A stretch of 64,000 nt of DNA, from assembly GCF_017357405.1 (NCBI RefSeq), contig NZ_CP071598.1, forward strand, positions 744,001-808,000, read 5' to 3'. The translations under genes were made by a program, and so were the position numbers. Positions 56,301 to 64,000 of the stretch are shown here, piece after piece (position 1 is the stretch's first letter; the number at the start of each line of letters is the position of its first letter). The stretch is from Halomontanus rarus (GTDB lineage Archaea; Halobacteriota; Halobacteria; Halobacteriales; Natrialbaceae). The notes under the pieces are model-generated. The model had not been told where the DNA came from, made no database searches, and saw only the letters and a list, made by a program, of their open reading frames with translations.

Positions 56301-56387
56301 GACGAGCGTCCGGTAGCGCTTGAGTGCCACACTGTCGTCGACATCCCCCCAGAACAGCCCTCCTGTGGCACCCGATCGTGTACTCAT
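53301..56387 (-). CDS. multi-PAS sensor histidine kinase
   Basis: 1028 residues, no membrane segments, so a soluble sensor. About six PAS/PAC repeats fill residues 20-790 (each ending in DVTDRKERE-like linkers). Next come HisKA with the phospho-acceptor His in FAYAASHDLQEPLRM (near 820) and HATPase_c with N-box NLLSNAITYSG, G1 DEGVGIDPEDQDEVF and G2 GTGIGLALCERIVERHGG. An Asp/Arg-rich low-complexity linker (GQDRDRDRDRDSDQD) separates the first two PAS domains. The cue is unknown (redox, light or ligands). No response regulator gene is adjacent. Confidence 0.93.
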   Translation of the reverse strand: MSTRSGATGGLFWGDVDDSVALKRYRTLVTTIDDGIYQLDADGRFVAVNDAVVETTGYTREELLGEHASLVLEADGECIDRTLLETSETEADDVTTLERTIHTADGRTVPCELRLAPVAGDTEDESRGTIGIARVRPETTSDTREVGQDRDRDRDRDSDQDRNGGRDRTSYESITTVLDEADIGVVVLDEALEVAWIDETSEEMLGLDHETVVGRDNRTVIEETLKGRFADPEAFAETVLSTYEDGGYIDRFECRVTENEGLDDRWLEYQSKPIESGQYAGGRVELYYDITDRKHSEGALQESQAEFHSLIDAVEEYAIFRLDPAGTVVSWNEGARQIKGYDREEIVGEHFSTFYTEADRAADVPERNLEIATANGSVEDEGWRVRKDGTRFWANVTITAIRDEDGTHRGYLKVTRDMTDRRERELELESELERILSRISDAFYAVDNEYRFTHVNDRAAELLQHTEEELLGEQLWDVFPDLVDLDEVWDAFHTALETQEATSYELYYDTLDFWVEANLYPSESGISVYFRDVTDRKERERELERTERRFEAIFEDPNILVGLLETDGTVLDINGTAMEYVDADLADVTGEPFWETPWWGEGNGVRSAVEEWTERAAAGEYVDFEADLTRPDGEEYTLNGVFRPVTDDGDVVSIVVSDRDITERKKRERELEESEQRYRTLAEHFPNGIVTLFDHDLEYTLAAGQGFDKIPMEPADLEGRRFLEVWPDETAETLEPVFRAALEGTERSVELSYAGREWVLYAVPITDNRGDVFAGVTMAHDITERKANQRKLEEAVSQLEESNERLEQFAYAASHDLQEPLRMVSSYLQLIERRYGDALDDDGQEFLEYAVDGAERMRDMIEGLLEYSRVETRGEPLEPTELETVLDAVIEDLQLRIEETNAEITASSLPRVEGDDSQLRQVFQNLLSNAITYSGDEPPRIRIDAERRRTGRDEEWVISVRDEGVGIDPEDQDEVFDVFQRLHSRDEYPGTGIGLALCERIVERHGGEMWVESEPGEGATFSFTLPAV

Positions 56388-58004
56388 ATCCGTTGGTCGG
56401 GAGTGAGAGTGATAAATCTCCTGCCGATCGGCAGGTCGTGTTCGGGTGAGCCGATTCCACGTGATGAGAACGATTCGAGCCGGTAGGCGGTTGGTTCTGC
56501 GTGGTCGCCGTTACAGTCTTATGAAACGACGGAACGCACAGTAATGTAATCCAAAACTCAAATACGGGAAAGTTTCAACTTCTATATCTCTCTCATTCGA
56601 AACCGAGATCACAGCGTCGGCAGGTGTCGTTCTGAGATCCCTCGATATCGACGAGAAACTCGGCATTTGTGAGGTGCAAGTGACACGTATTCCCTACGAG
56701 AATTGCACCGAAATTCTCGGAATATCATCGATGGCGCACACCTCGAAAAACTCTCCGAGGACGTACTCGGATATCCGTCGTTCCGATCGACTCGAGCGGT
56801 ATCCGGTGAGAACTGTTCGATTCCGACCCACCGGCAGCGCACGGCCAGCATCGCTCGTCGTTGGGCCGTTTCGGACATCAATTACGCGACCTGGACTTCG
56901 GTCGGCTTCGGACTGTATCTCGGCTTGTGAACCCCGTTCAGGGCGAGTGAGTAAATGTCTCCTCCACAAAAATCTCTAAAATCTGAACAGTATTTGAAAG
57001 CGAGGGTAGGGAAGGGCAGCGTTGAACACTGCGCTTCGTCACCCGTCTCGACGCTGGACTCCCCTGTTCGAGTGCGATTCGTTGGTTTCTCGTCTATACC
57101 GTTCGAAACGCGTACGAATACCTCGCTCCGTTCGCAGAATCCGGGAACTATACTCGAGAGGAACCGCAATGTGAATGCCCCCAACGAGTATCGATCACTA
57201 TCGCTCGAACGACAGATTTCGGGGCTCGCTGTACTTCCCGGACAGATTGAGCGTCCCGTTTCCTCCGTTCCGCGGAATCTTCGACCACCAGAACTTCGTC
57301 TCTCCTCCATCCGACCGATGGCGTCCGATAGTCGGTTCCCCCGACAAGAACCATTACAATCATATGGGTGTAACAATAGTCGCCTTCGATCAGAATCCCG
57401 CTTCGCCCCTTCAGCGCTGAATGCGGAAGCGAGATGACGGTTGGATCTGTTTGTTGGCGAGACGGTGGTGGCCGGTCGTCAGGGCAACGAACCGGCGCGG
57501 AAACGTCAACGACGGACCGCCCGCAGGTCGAGTGCTTCGTCGCGTGCCGGTTTCGATTCGACTGGTGGATCCGATCGATCTGTCTCGACTATTACGTCCC
57601 CATTGCTCATCTTCTTTCCTCCACTTCCTCCTCCTTTGAGTTCCCCTCTGGGGAACGGAGGGTGGCGAGTCGTATCGCTTCCAATCGGGTTCGGTAACGA
57701 GCGTAGTCACCGAGTTTCCCGTCCGACGGTAGATGTAATCGGGAACGGAAGCGGGATACCGACCCGTGGCCCATCGAGAGCAGTTCGGGGCCGCCGAACC
57801 TCACCGGACGTCTGATCGTACGAGGGTGGTGCGATCGGTGGGGCAATCGTTTCAGGCGGTCGGATCGCGTTCGCCGAAAAATCCCCTGTCGCGAACGTGG
57901 ATTCGGAACGAATTCGACGCCGTCACCGCTCTTGCTGGTGATTTTCGGCGAATTCGGGTGCCGAAACCGAAGCCATAATGGTGGCCTATATTCAACTATT
58001 ATCC
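56388..58004. other. 1.6-kb stretch without a recognisable gene
   Basis: Many short frames overlap here on both strands, but none has convincing composition or a promoter-start pair. A 75-codon frame at 56703-56930 (MHRNSRNIIDGAHLEKLSEDVLGYPS...) has partly protein-like character and could be a gene remnant. Composition is AT-richer around 56,520-57,200 than the flanks. No RNA gene or repeat is seen. The last 25 bases hold the TATA-like CCTATATTC of the npdG gene. Confidence 0.4.
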
Positions 58005-58673
58005 ATGCGAATTGCACTCGTCGGCGGGACTGGAGAGATCGGCGAAGGACTCGCGCTCCGACTCGGTCGAGACACGGCGTTCGAACTGACGATCGGCTCG
58101 AGAGACGAGCGGAAGGCGAGCGACTGTGCCGACGCTTACTGTCGCGAACTCCGCCGACACGGCGTCGACCGGTCGATCGATGCCGCGACGAACGAACTCG
58201 CCGCCGAGGAGGCGATGGTGGTCGTGCTGTCGGTTCCGCCCTACTACGTGACCGAGACGGTGGCGGCGATCGAGCCGGCACTGGACTCGGAGACCGTCCT
58301 CGTCAGTCCGGCGGTGGGGATGTCCGGCGACGACGACGGCGTCAGGTACAATCCGCCGCCGGCGGGGAGCGTCACCGAACTGGTCGTCGAGACGGCACCC
58401 GACGACGTCCCGGTCGTGGGCGCGTTCACGAATATTCCGGGCGCGCGGATCGCCGATCTCGACGAACCGATCGACATCGATACGCCGATCGTCGGCGACT
58501 CGAGCGACGCGAAAGAGACCGTCTTCGATGTCGTCTCCGAACTGCGCGGGATCCGCGCCGTCGACGCGGGACCGCTCTCGAACGCGGCCGCGGTGGAAGC
58601 GCTCACGCCGTTTCTCATCACCCTCGCCCAGCAGAACGAGGGGTTCGCCGACCTCGGGATCAAATTCGTCTGA
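58005..58673 (+). CDS. npdG: F420H2:NADP+ oxidoreductase
   Basis: 222 residues, the usual NpdG/Fno length. The NADP-binding motif GGTGEIGEGLALRL (about 7-20) and GSRDERKA (NADP 2'-phosphate pocket) are at the N-terminus, with SVPPYYVTETV and VGAFTNIPG further on, typical of the F420-binding side. It transfers hydride between reduced coenzyme F420 and NADP. The ATG at 58005, rather than an in-frame one nine codons upstream, fits the TATA-like TATATTC about 20 bases before it and the family N-terminus. Confidence 0.93.
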   Translation: MRIALVGGTGEIGEGLALRLGRDTAFELTIGSRDERKASDCADAYCRELRRHGVDRSIDAATNELAAEEAMVVVLSVPPYYVTETVAAIEPALDSETVLVSPAVGMSGDDDGVRYNPPPAGSVTELVVETAPDDVPVVGAFTNIPGARIADLDEPIDIDTPIVGDSSDAKETVFDVVSELRGIRAVDAGPLSNAAAVEALTPFLITLAQQNEGFADLGIKFV

Positions 58674-58698
58674 CCCGCTGGAGCGATCTCCGCCACCC

Positions 58699-58708
58699 AA
58701 ATATTAAT
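58699..58708 (+). promoter_or_regulatory. TATA promoter of the 58.7-kb gene
   Basis: AAATATTAAT is centred 30 bases before the ATG at 58734 in an otherwise GC-rich 60-base gap, consistent with a leaderless or very short-leader transcript. Confidence 0.6.
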
Positions 58709-58733
58709 CAGTGCGACCGTCCCCCTACTGGGT

Positions 58734-60626
58734 ATGTTCGAGATCGAAGCGCACACGGCAGCGACACGACCGCCCGACTGGGCCCTCGAGCAGCGGGCGT
58801 TATTCGACCTGTTCGCGGACGCGGTCGACCGGTTCGTCGCGGACTACCTCGACGCGGACGGCGAACCGCTCTGGCCGCCCGAAGACCACGTCGGCGTCGA
58901 CGGCTTCGACGACGTCGTGGAGGGGTTCTACAACTGGCCGCTGGTGTACGCGATGGGCGGCGACGAGCGACTCCTCGAGCGCGCTCGCGAGGCCTACGAG
59001 GGTGCCCTCCGGCGGGGGAGCGAGACCCAGACGCCGTTCGGTCACCCGATGGTCGTCGACGAGTTCGAGCAGTGTCGCGACTGGTTCCACATGGGGGAAG
59101 GGAACCTCTACACCTACAACATGGGGCTTGCCGCGCCCGAGGACGAGACCGTCGTCGAACGCGCGGAGAGCTTCGCCGACATGTACGTCGACGGCGAAAC
59201 CGGAAACTACGACCCGGAGAAACGCCTCGTTCGCGGACCGATGAACGGCAGCATGGGCCCCGACTTCTGTGACTTCTCGGCCTACGAGCACCACCCCTAC
59301 GGTGCCGACTACCGCTGGGCGCGCCACGGCCTCCCCTGGCGCGACCTCGAGTTCGACGAGGCCGCCGATCTGCTCGACCCCGACAACGAGGAGCGTCTGT
59401 TCGAGGTGCTCAACGAGCGATGCGCGACGGGGGACATTCCCCTGAACCTCAACGTGACGAGTCTCGTGACCAACGCCTACCTCCACACCGGAGACAGCCG
59501 GTACGAACAGTGGGTCACGGACTACCTCGAGGCCTGGCGTGAGCGCACCGCCGAGAACGGCGGGATCGTGCCGGACAACGTCGGTCGGTCGGGCGAGATC
59601 GGCGAGTACACGGACGGGGCGTGGTACGGCGGCTACTACGGCTGGTCGTGGGGCGGCTACCACTACGTCGGCATCGGGCCCACCGTGGCGGCGGAGAACG
59701 CCGTCTTGCTCACTGGCGACCGCGAACACCTCTCGTTCCCGCGGTCGCAACTCGACGTCCTGATCGACGAAGGGATCGAGGTGAGCGCGGACGCGGTCCA
59801 CGACACCCTCTACATCCCGCACAAGTACGGCGATCCGGGGGACTACCACTACGACGCCTCGGGCGTGCTCACGGAGGACGACGGGGAGGTTCTGTGGCGC
59901 GACGGCTGGTACGAGTTCCAACCGCTGAAGGACGACCCGTACGCCTTCCACCTGTGGTACATGTCGCTCTCGGCGGACGACCGCGAACGCGTCCGGCGAC
60001 TCCGTGACTGGAGCAAACGCGACTGGACACGGGTCGATCCCCGTGCCTCCGACAAGCACGGCGCCGGCAGCGAGTACGCCTGGCTCGCGTACCTCGAGGG
60101 CGAGTTTCCGCAGTATCCGGCGCGGATCCTCGAGGCGAACCGGATGCAGGTCAACCAGCAACTCGAGGTGATGGACGAGGAGGGCGGCGCGCCGGCGACC
60201 GTCGACGAGGACTACCTCCGCGACCGGAATCCGGTCTTCCACCGGGGTCTGTTGCAGCTCACGATGGGTGCGCCCCAGCCGATCTACTACGGCGGGCTGG
60301 TGATGTCCCAAGTTCGGCACTTCGACCCCGAGCGCGGTCGGCCCGGTCTCCCGCCGGGCGTCGCCGCGCTCGTCGAGCGGGTCGACGACGACGGCGTCGA
60401 TCTGACGCTCGTCAACTGCGGGAGTCAGGACCGCGAACTGGTGGTTCAGGCGGGCGCGTACGGCGAACACGAGTTCGCGGCCGTCCGAACCGACGGCGCG
60501 AGCGAGGACCGCCGCCCGGACGCGAGCGCGATCCGCGTTACGCTCCCGAGCGGGACTCGCGTGTCGATCGACGCCGACCTCGAGCGCTTCGCGAACGCCC
60601 CATCCTACGCGTTCCCCTGGGAGTGA
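58734..60626 (+). CDS. uncharacterised large protein, possible helical-barrel carbohydrate enzyme
   Basis: 630 residues, no signal peptide, no domain I can name with confidence. The N-terminal two thirds alternate long helices with aromatic-rich turns (FYNWPLVYAMGG, GEGNLYTYNMGL, GAWYGGYYGWSWGGYHYVGIGP, YGDPGDYHYDASG), the look of an (alpha/alpha)6 toroid such as GH127, GH88/105 or lyases with helical barrels. Candidate acidic and His catalytic residues occur in DWFHMGEGN, SAYEHHPYG and IPHKYGDPGDYHYD. A beta-rich C-terminal segment follows from about residue 535. It precedes two pectate-lyase-type secreted proteins, so a role in acidic-polysaccharide breakdown is plausible. Confidence 0.75.
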   Translation: MFEIEAHTAATRPPDWALEQRALFDLFADAVDRFVADYLDADGEPLWPPEDHVGVDGFDDVVEGFYNWPLVYAMGGDERLLERAREAYEGALRRGSETQTPFGHPMVVDEFEQCRDWFHMGEGNLYTYNMGLAAPEDETVVERAESFADMYVDGETGNYDPEKRLVRGPMNGSMGPDFCDFSAYEHHPYGADYRWARHGLPWRDLEFDEAADLLDPDNEERLFEVLNERCATGDIPLNLNVTSLVTNAYLHTGDSRYEQWVTDYLEAWRERTAENGGIVPDNVGRSGEIGEYTDGAWYGGYYGWSWGGYHYVGIGPTVAAENAVLLTGDREHLSFPRSQLDVLIDEGIEVSADAVHDTLYIPHKYGDPGDYHYDASGVLTEDDGEVLWRDGWYEFQPLKDDPYAFHLWYMSLSADDRERVRRLRDWSKRDWTRVDPRASDKHGAGSEYAWLAYLEGEFPQYPARILEANRMQVNQQLEVMDEEGGAPATVDEDYLRDRNPVFHRGLLQLTMGAPQPIYYGGLVMSQVRHFDPERGRPGLPPGVAALVERVDDDGVDLTLVNCGSQDRELVVQAGAYGEHEFAAVRTDGASEDRRPDASAIRVTLPSGTRVSIDADLERFANAPSYAFPWE

Positions 60627-60922
60627 CGGCGGTCGCCCGTTCGTCCGGTCGTCACGAGTCGAACCGGGTCGAACGGGTCGGTCGCGACGAGGTCGATTCC
60701 GCTGGAGTCGACGGGTGCAGATCGCACACATCTCTCAGATATCGAACTCGTAGTGGGTGGATCTAACGGGAATGTTCAATACTAATTGTGACCTACCGGT
60801 CCGGTAGGGACGTAATTCGAAGAATTACAACGAAGCGAGTCAATATAACAAACATGCTGCAGATCTGTATTTTCGCCTAAATAATACTTATTAATCGTGC
60901 TGTTGGTCTCCCGAACGGTGCA
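60627..60922. promoter_or_regulatory. promoter region of the pectate lyase gene with two palindromes
   Basis: Two adjacent palindromes: CCTACCGG-T-CCGGTAGG at 60792-60808 and GTAATTC-GAA-GAATTAC at 60812-60828. A TATA-rich segment (ATAATACTTATTAATC, 60881-60896) follows, about 30 bases before the ATG at 60923. The palindromes sit 55-90 bases upstream of the TATA box, a position suited to an activator or upstream repressor. Confidence 0.6.
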
Positions 60923-63025
60923 ATGCCAATGACACACGACAGGCGGACGTTCCTACGAGCGATCGGTGCGGGAGGCATCGGCATGACTGCGGGGGCGCTG
61001 TTCAGTACCAGCGCCGCGGCGGCGACGATCACCACGATCCGCGGCGGCGGTGCGGACATCTGGAACACGGAAGACGCCTTCCACTTCTACTACGAACAAG
61101 TGAGCGGCGACTTCGATGTCGTCGTCCGGAACACGTACCTGGAGCGAACCGACGACTGGGCGAAGGTCGGAATTATGGCCCGCGAGACGCTCGAGCCGGA
61201 CGCGAAGAACGTCATGGTCCGTCGCAATCCCGACGGCGAAGCGTCGCTGCAGTGGCGCCCCGAAGCGGGAGCGGACTCGGACAGCAACGACCTGCGAGCC
61301 GACGGCGACTGGCTTCGACTCGTTCGCGAGGGAGACACGATCGAATCGTATACATCGAGCGACGGCGAGGACTGGACCGCGCTGACGGTCCTTGAGCCGG
61401 GCGACGACCACGACGTCGTCCTGAGCGACCAGGTCTACCTCGGCCTCGCGGTCACGAGCCACAATCCCGGCACGCTCACGACAGCGGAGTTCCGAAACCT
61501 CTCGGGCGTGTCGCCGACCGAAAACCGAGATATCGGCGACGTCGAGGTCGCCGGAAGCGTCTCCGTCGCGGAGGGCGTCCCGTTCGTCTCGACCGGCGAG
61601 GCGACCGACGTGACGGCCACGTCCGCGACGCTTCGCGGCGAGTTGACCGACCTCGGCGGGGCCGACGCAGCCGAGTGTTCCATCGAGTACCGGGAGGTTC
61701 CCGACGAGTCCTGGACGACGGCGTCCGCGGGCACGCTCGAGGAAACCGGAGCGTTCAGCGTCGACCTCGACGGCCTCACGAGCAGGCGCTACTACGAGTA
61801 CCGCGCCGTCGCCGAGACGAGCGACGGCGACGTCGCGACCGGGTCGGCCGACACGTTCGGGACGCCGAGTCGGTCCAACGGGCGCAGCGGCCGGAACGGA
61901 CCGGACAGCGCCTCGAACGTCGACCTCGCCGATGGGTTCGCGGACCCGGCGCCGTGGCTCGACGACGACACGCCCGTGATCAAGATCACCGAGCCGACGC
62001 GCCGACAGCTGGCGGCCGCCGTCGGCGTGGACGGGCCGCGTCTGGTGGTCTTCGAGACCAGCGGCGTCATCTCGCTCGGAGAGCAGCGGTTGACGGTGAC
62101 CAACGACCAACTCTACTTGGCCGGTCAGACGGCCCCCTCGCCGGGGATCACGCTCGTCCGCGGGGACCTCTGGATCTCCGCGGACGACTGCGTCGTCCAG
62201 CACCTTCGGGTGCGGCCGGGCGACTCCAACCTGACGGAGGAGAGCGACTGGGAACCCGACGGGATCAGGACGGGTGACGGGACCGCGAACAACGTGATCG
62301 ACCACTGCACGACGACGTGGGCGGTCGACGAGAACCTCTCGGTCGGCTACGACACGGAGAACACGACGGTGTCTAACTGCCTGATCGCCGAACCGCTCCA
62401 GGACGCGACCCACAGCAAGGGCGACCACGGCTACGGGTCGCTGATCGGCGACCGGGCCGACAACGTCGCGCTCGCGGGCAACGTCTGGGCGCACAACTAC
62501 GACCGGAACCCGCGGCTCAAACAGGGCACGCGGACCGTCGTGGCCAACAACCTCGTCTCCCACTACCGCGACGGGTGCTGGATGGATCCCGACACCGAGG
62601 CGAGCATCGAAGGCAACGTCTTCCGACGGCCGGTCAGCGATCAGCCGAACGTCTTCGGCGACGGGGACGCGTTCGTCGACGGCAACGTCCTCGAACCCGA
62701 AGACGCGGACAACCCGATGGTCGGCGACGGGATCACCCGACTGGACTCGCGACCCCTGTGGCCGTCGGGACTCGAGGTACTCGCCGCGGACGAGGTCGCC
62801 GATCACAACCTCGCGAACGCGGGCGCGCGGCCGGCCGACCGGACCGCCGTCGACGAACGGATCCTCGAGCAGGTTCGAACCGGCACTGGTTCGTACATCG
62901 ACAGTCAGGAGGAGGTCGGCGGCTACCCCGACCTCGAGGTCATCACGCACAGCGTGAACGTTCCCCAGAGCGGCACGAACGCCTGGCTCCGCGCCCGGGC
63001 TCGGCGGGTCGAGACGTCGGACTGA
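60923..63025 (+). CDS. secreted pectate lyase (PL1-like) with DUF1349-like and FnIII-like modules
   Basis: 700 residues. Tat signal DRRTFLRAIGAGG with an Ala-rich cleavage site (SAAAA near 33); a concanavalin-like DUF1349-type domain (about 35-195: GGGADIWNTEDAFHFYYEQVSG, GIMARETLEPDAKNVMV); a fibronectin III-like domain (about 225-320); then a right-handed beta helix (about 345-690) with DHCTTTWAVDENLSV and HNYDRNPRLKQGT, where the Arg of RNPR is the expected catalytic base of PL1 lyases. It should cleave polygalacturonate outside the cell, with calcium. ATGs at 60923 and 60929 are both possible. It is followed by a paralogue at 63212. Confidence 0.87.
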   Translation: MPMTHDRRTFLRAIGAGGIGMTAGALFSTSAAAATITTIRGGGADIWNTEDAFHFYYEQVSGDFDVVVRNTYLERTDDWAKVGIMARETLEPDAKNVMVRRNPDGEASLQWRPEAGADSDSNDLRADGDWLRLVREGDTIESYTSSDGEDWTALTVLEPGDDHDVVLSDQVYLGLAVTSHNPGTLTTAEFRNLSGVSPTENRDIGDVEVAGSVSVAEGVPFVSTGEATDVTATSATLRGELTDLGGADAAECSIEYREVPDESWTTASAGTLEETGAFSVDLDGLTSRRYYEYRAVAETSDGDVATGSADTFGTPSRSNGRSGRNGPDSASNVDLADGFADPAPWLDDDTPVIKITEPTRRQLAAAVGVDGPRLVVFETSGVISLGEQRLTVTNDQLYLAGQTAPSPGITLVRGDLWISADDCVVQHLRVRPGDSNLTEESDWEPDGIRTGDGTANNVIDHCTTTWAVDENLSVGYDTENTTVSNCLIAEPLQDATHSKGDHGYGSLIGDRADNVALAGNVWAHNYDRNPRLKQGTRTVVANNLVSHYRDGCWMDPDTEASIEGNVFRRPVSDQPNVFGDGDAFVDGNVLEPEDADNPMVGDGITRLDSRPLWPSGLEVLAADEVADHNLANAGARPADRTAVDERILEQVRTGTGSYIDSQEEVGGYPDLEVITHSVNVPQSGTNAWLRARARRVETSD

Positions 63026-63211
63026 GCCACCCCGACTGACGTCGAGTGCGGTCGCTCCGCGCGACGTCGGCCGACCGGACCGGATCGGTCGGGCGCGTCG
63101 TGACTCGGCGTTTGCACGCCGACACGCGCCGATGGGACCGAGCGCTAATTCCGATGACCGTTGCACAAATTCTAAGAGGGGTCCGCTCGAGTCGTCGAAC
63201 GTGCATAGAAA
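63026..63211. other. intergenic between the two secreted proteins
   Basis: 186 bases. GCACAAATTCTAAGAGG near 63160-63176 is the only TATA-like stretch, about 45 bases before the next ATG. No hairpin or repeat is evident. Confidence 0.4.
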
Positions 63212-64000
63212 ATGAGGCACGATAGACGACAGCTTCTGAGAGCGATCGGCGTCGGGAGTTCGAGCGTGTTCGTCGCCGGCTGTTCGGCGTTGACCGGCGA
63301 TTCCGACGCGGATGGGGATGACGGGAACCGGAGCGGGAACGAAAGCGGAACGGAAGCGGGGGACGACGAGGGCGAGAACGAGAGTGAGAGTGAGGGCGAA
63401 GGCGAGGACGAGGAGGCCGAAGACGTGGAGTTCTCCGCGACCACCGTGATCACGATGGAGGCCGGCGGAACCGACATCTGGAACGCGGCGGATCAGGGAC
63501 ACTTCTACTACGAGACCGTCAGCGGCGACTTCGACGTCAGCGTGGAGGTGATGTCTCTCGAGAACACCAACCCGCACGCGAAGGCGGGGATCATGGCTCG
63601 GGAGTCGATCGACACCGACGCGAAGAACGTGATGATCCGCAAGCGCCCGGCGTACGGAACCTCGCCGCAGTGGCGACCCGAAACGAGAGCCGACACGACG
63701 AGTACGACCTCCGAGGACGGCGCGGAGCTGAGCGCCGTCGAGGGCGGGGACCTCGCGGAGGCTCCCTGGCAGCGCCTGGAACGCACCGACGGAACGCTCC
63801 GCGCGTACGGGTCGGCCGACGGCGAAGACTGGACGCTGCTCGCCGAGATTCCGTCGAGCGTGCTCGACCTGAGCGACGAGGTTCTGCTCGGCCTCGCGGC
63901 GACGAGTCACGACCAGTTGAACCCGACCACCGCGAAGTTCCGGAACCTCGAGGGCGTCGAGCCCGGCACGAACGAGGATCTCAGCGAGCCCGTCGAACCG
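63212..64000 (+). CDS. secreted lipoprotein with DUF1349-like domain (3' truncated by window)
   Basis: 263 codons open to the right edge. Tat lipoprotein signal: DRRQLLRAIGVG and lipobox VAGC (about 22-25); then a Ser/Gly/Glu-rich linker (about 28-75) that is a typical haloarchaeal spacer; then a DUF1349-like domain (about 78-250) matching that of the upstream protein (GGTDIWNAADQGHFYYETVSG, GIMARESIDTDAKNVM). The part beyond the window probably holds the catalytic domain, a second lyase or other polysaccharide enzyme. The close similarity suggests tandem duplication. Confidence 0.85.
   Translation, partial: MRHDRRQLLRAIGVGSSSVFVAGCSALTGDSDADGDDGNRSGNESGTEAGDDEGENESESEGEGEDEEAEDVEFSATTVITMEAGGTDIWNAADQGHFYYETVSGDFDVSVEVMSLENTNPHAKAGIMARESIDTDAKNVMIRKRPAYGTSPQWRPETRADTTSTTSEDGAELSAVEGGDLAEAPWQRLERTDGTLRAYGSADGEDWTLLAEIPSSVLDLSDEVLLGLAATSHDQLNPTTAKFRNLEGVEPGTNEDLSEPVEP

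Noticed and set aside
60953..63910. Minus-strand frame of about 985 codons opposite the pectate lyase genes
   Set aside because: Same antisense artefact. The plus strand carries Tat signals and lyase motifs.

Overview
The window is chromosomal DNA from a haloarchaeon (class Halobacteria). Evidence: archaeal 16S (starts ATTCCGGTTGATCC, ends GGATCACCTCC), 23S and 5S genes with a tRNA-Ala(UGC) in the spacer; bulge-helix-bulge processing stems; tandem TTAAGT-type promoters; acidic proteins; twin-arginine lipoprotein signals; leaderless TATA promoters; high GC. The genes look like those of Natrialbales (Haloterrigena/Natrinema-like), but the genus cannot be fixed from reading alone.

Layout. 1-1,126: start of a regulator running off the left edge, a four-helix membrane protein and a UspA protein. 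1,300-7,100: complete rRNA operon with about five tandem promoters. 7,100-9,120: AT-richer, gene-poor DNA with one small membrane protein and decayed coding remnants. 9,120-33,430: a carbohydrate-utilisation island for arabinose-rich plant polysaccharide: two GH51 alpha-L-arabinofuranosidases, two long GH2 enzymes, a secreted GH43 lipoprotein, an IclR regulator, a complete ABC sugar importer with a DUF624-type gene, a duplicated GMC dehydrogenase around a Tat-bearing small subunit, and a GH127 beta-L-arabinofuranosidase. 34,100-39,060: small membrane protein, SDR, cytochrome P450, archaeal AAA ATPase with DUF234 domain, and an AAC(3)-family acetyltransferase. 39,300-45,100: AT-richer accessory stretch with haloarchaeal regulators, a beta-propeller lipoprotein, a hydrolase, a 62-bp dispersed repeat and an IS5/ISH1-type insertion sequence whose transposase carries an amber codon. 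45,350-53,010: a catabolic set (iron alcohol dehydrogenase, amidohydrolase, MocA-like nucleotidyltransferase, two-domain VOC dioxygenase, cysteine-rich small protein plus BKACE enzyme, gamma-glutamyltransferase). 53,300-56,390: multi-PAS histidine kinase. 58,000-64,000: F420H2:NADP oxidoreductase, a large uncharacterised aromatic-rich protein, a Tat-exported pectate lyase with DUF1349-like and FnIII-like modules, and a lipoprotein paralogue running off the right edge.

Model: the GH43 lipoprotein and pectate lyases cut arabinan and pectin outside the cell; the ABC system imports oligosaccharides; GH51, GH2 and GH127 enzymes, which lack signal peptides, finish degradation inside; the GMC dehydrogenases oxidise sugars or alcohols at the membrane. 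The IclR protein is the obvious local regulator. Least explained items: the 58.7-kb protein, the GMC duplication with a divergent core, the GH2 C-terminal domain, and the strong palindromes upstream of the ATPase and the pectate lyase.
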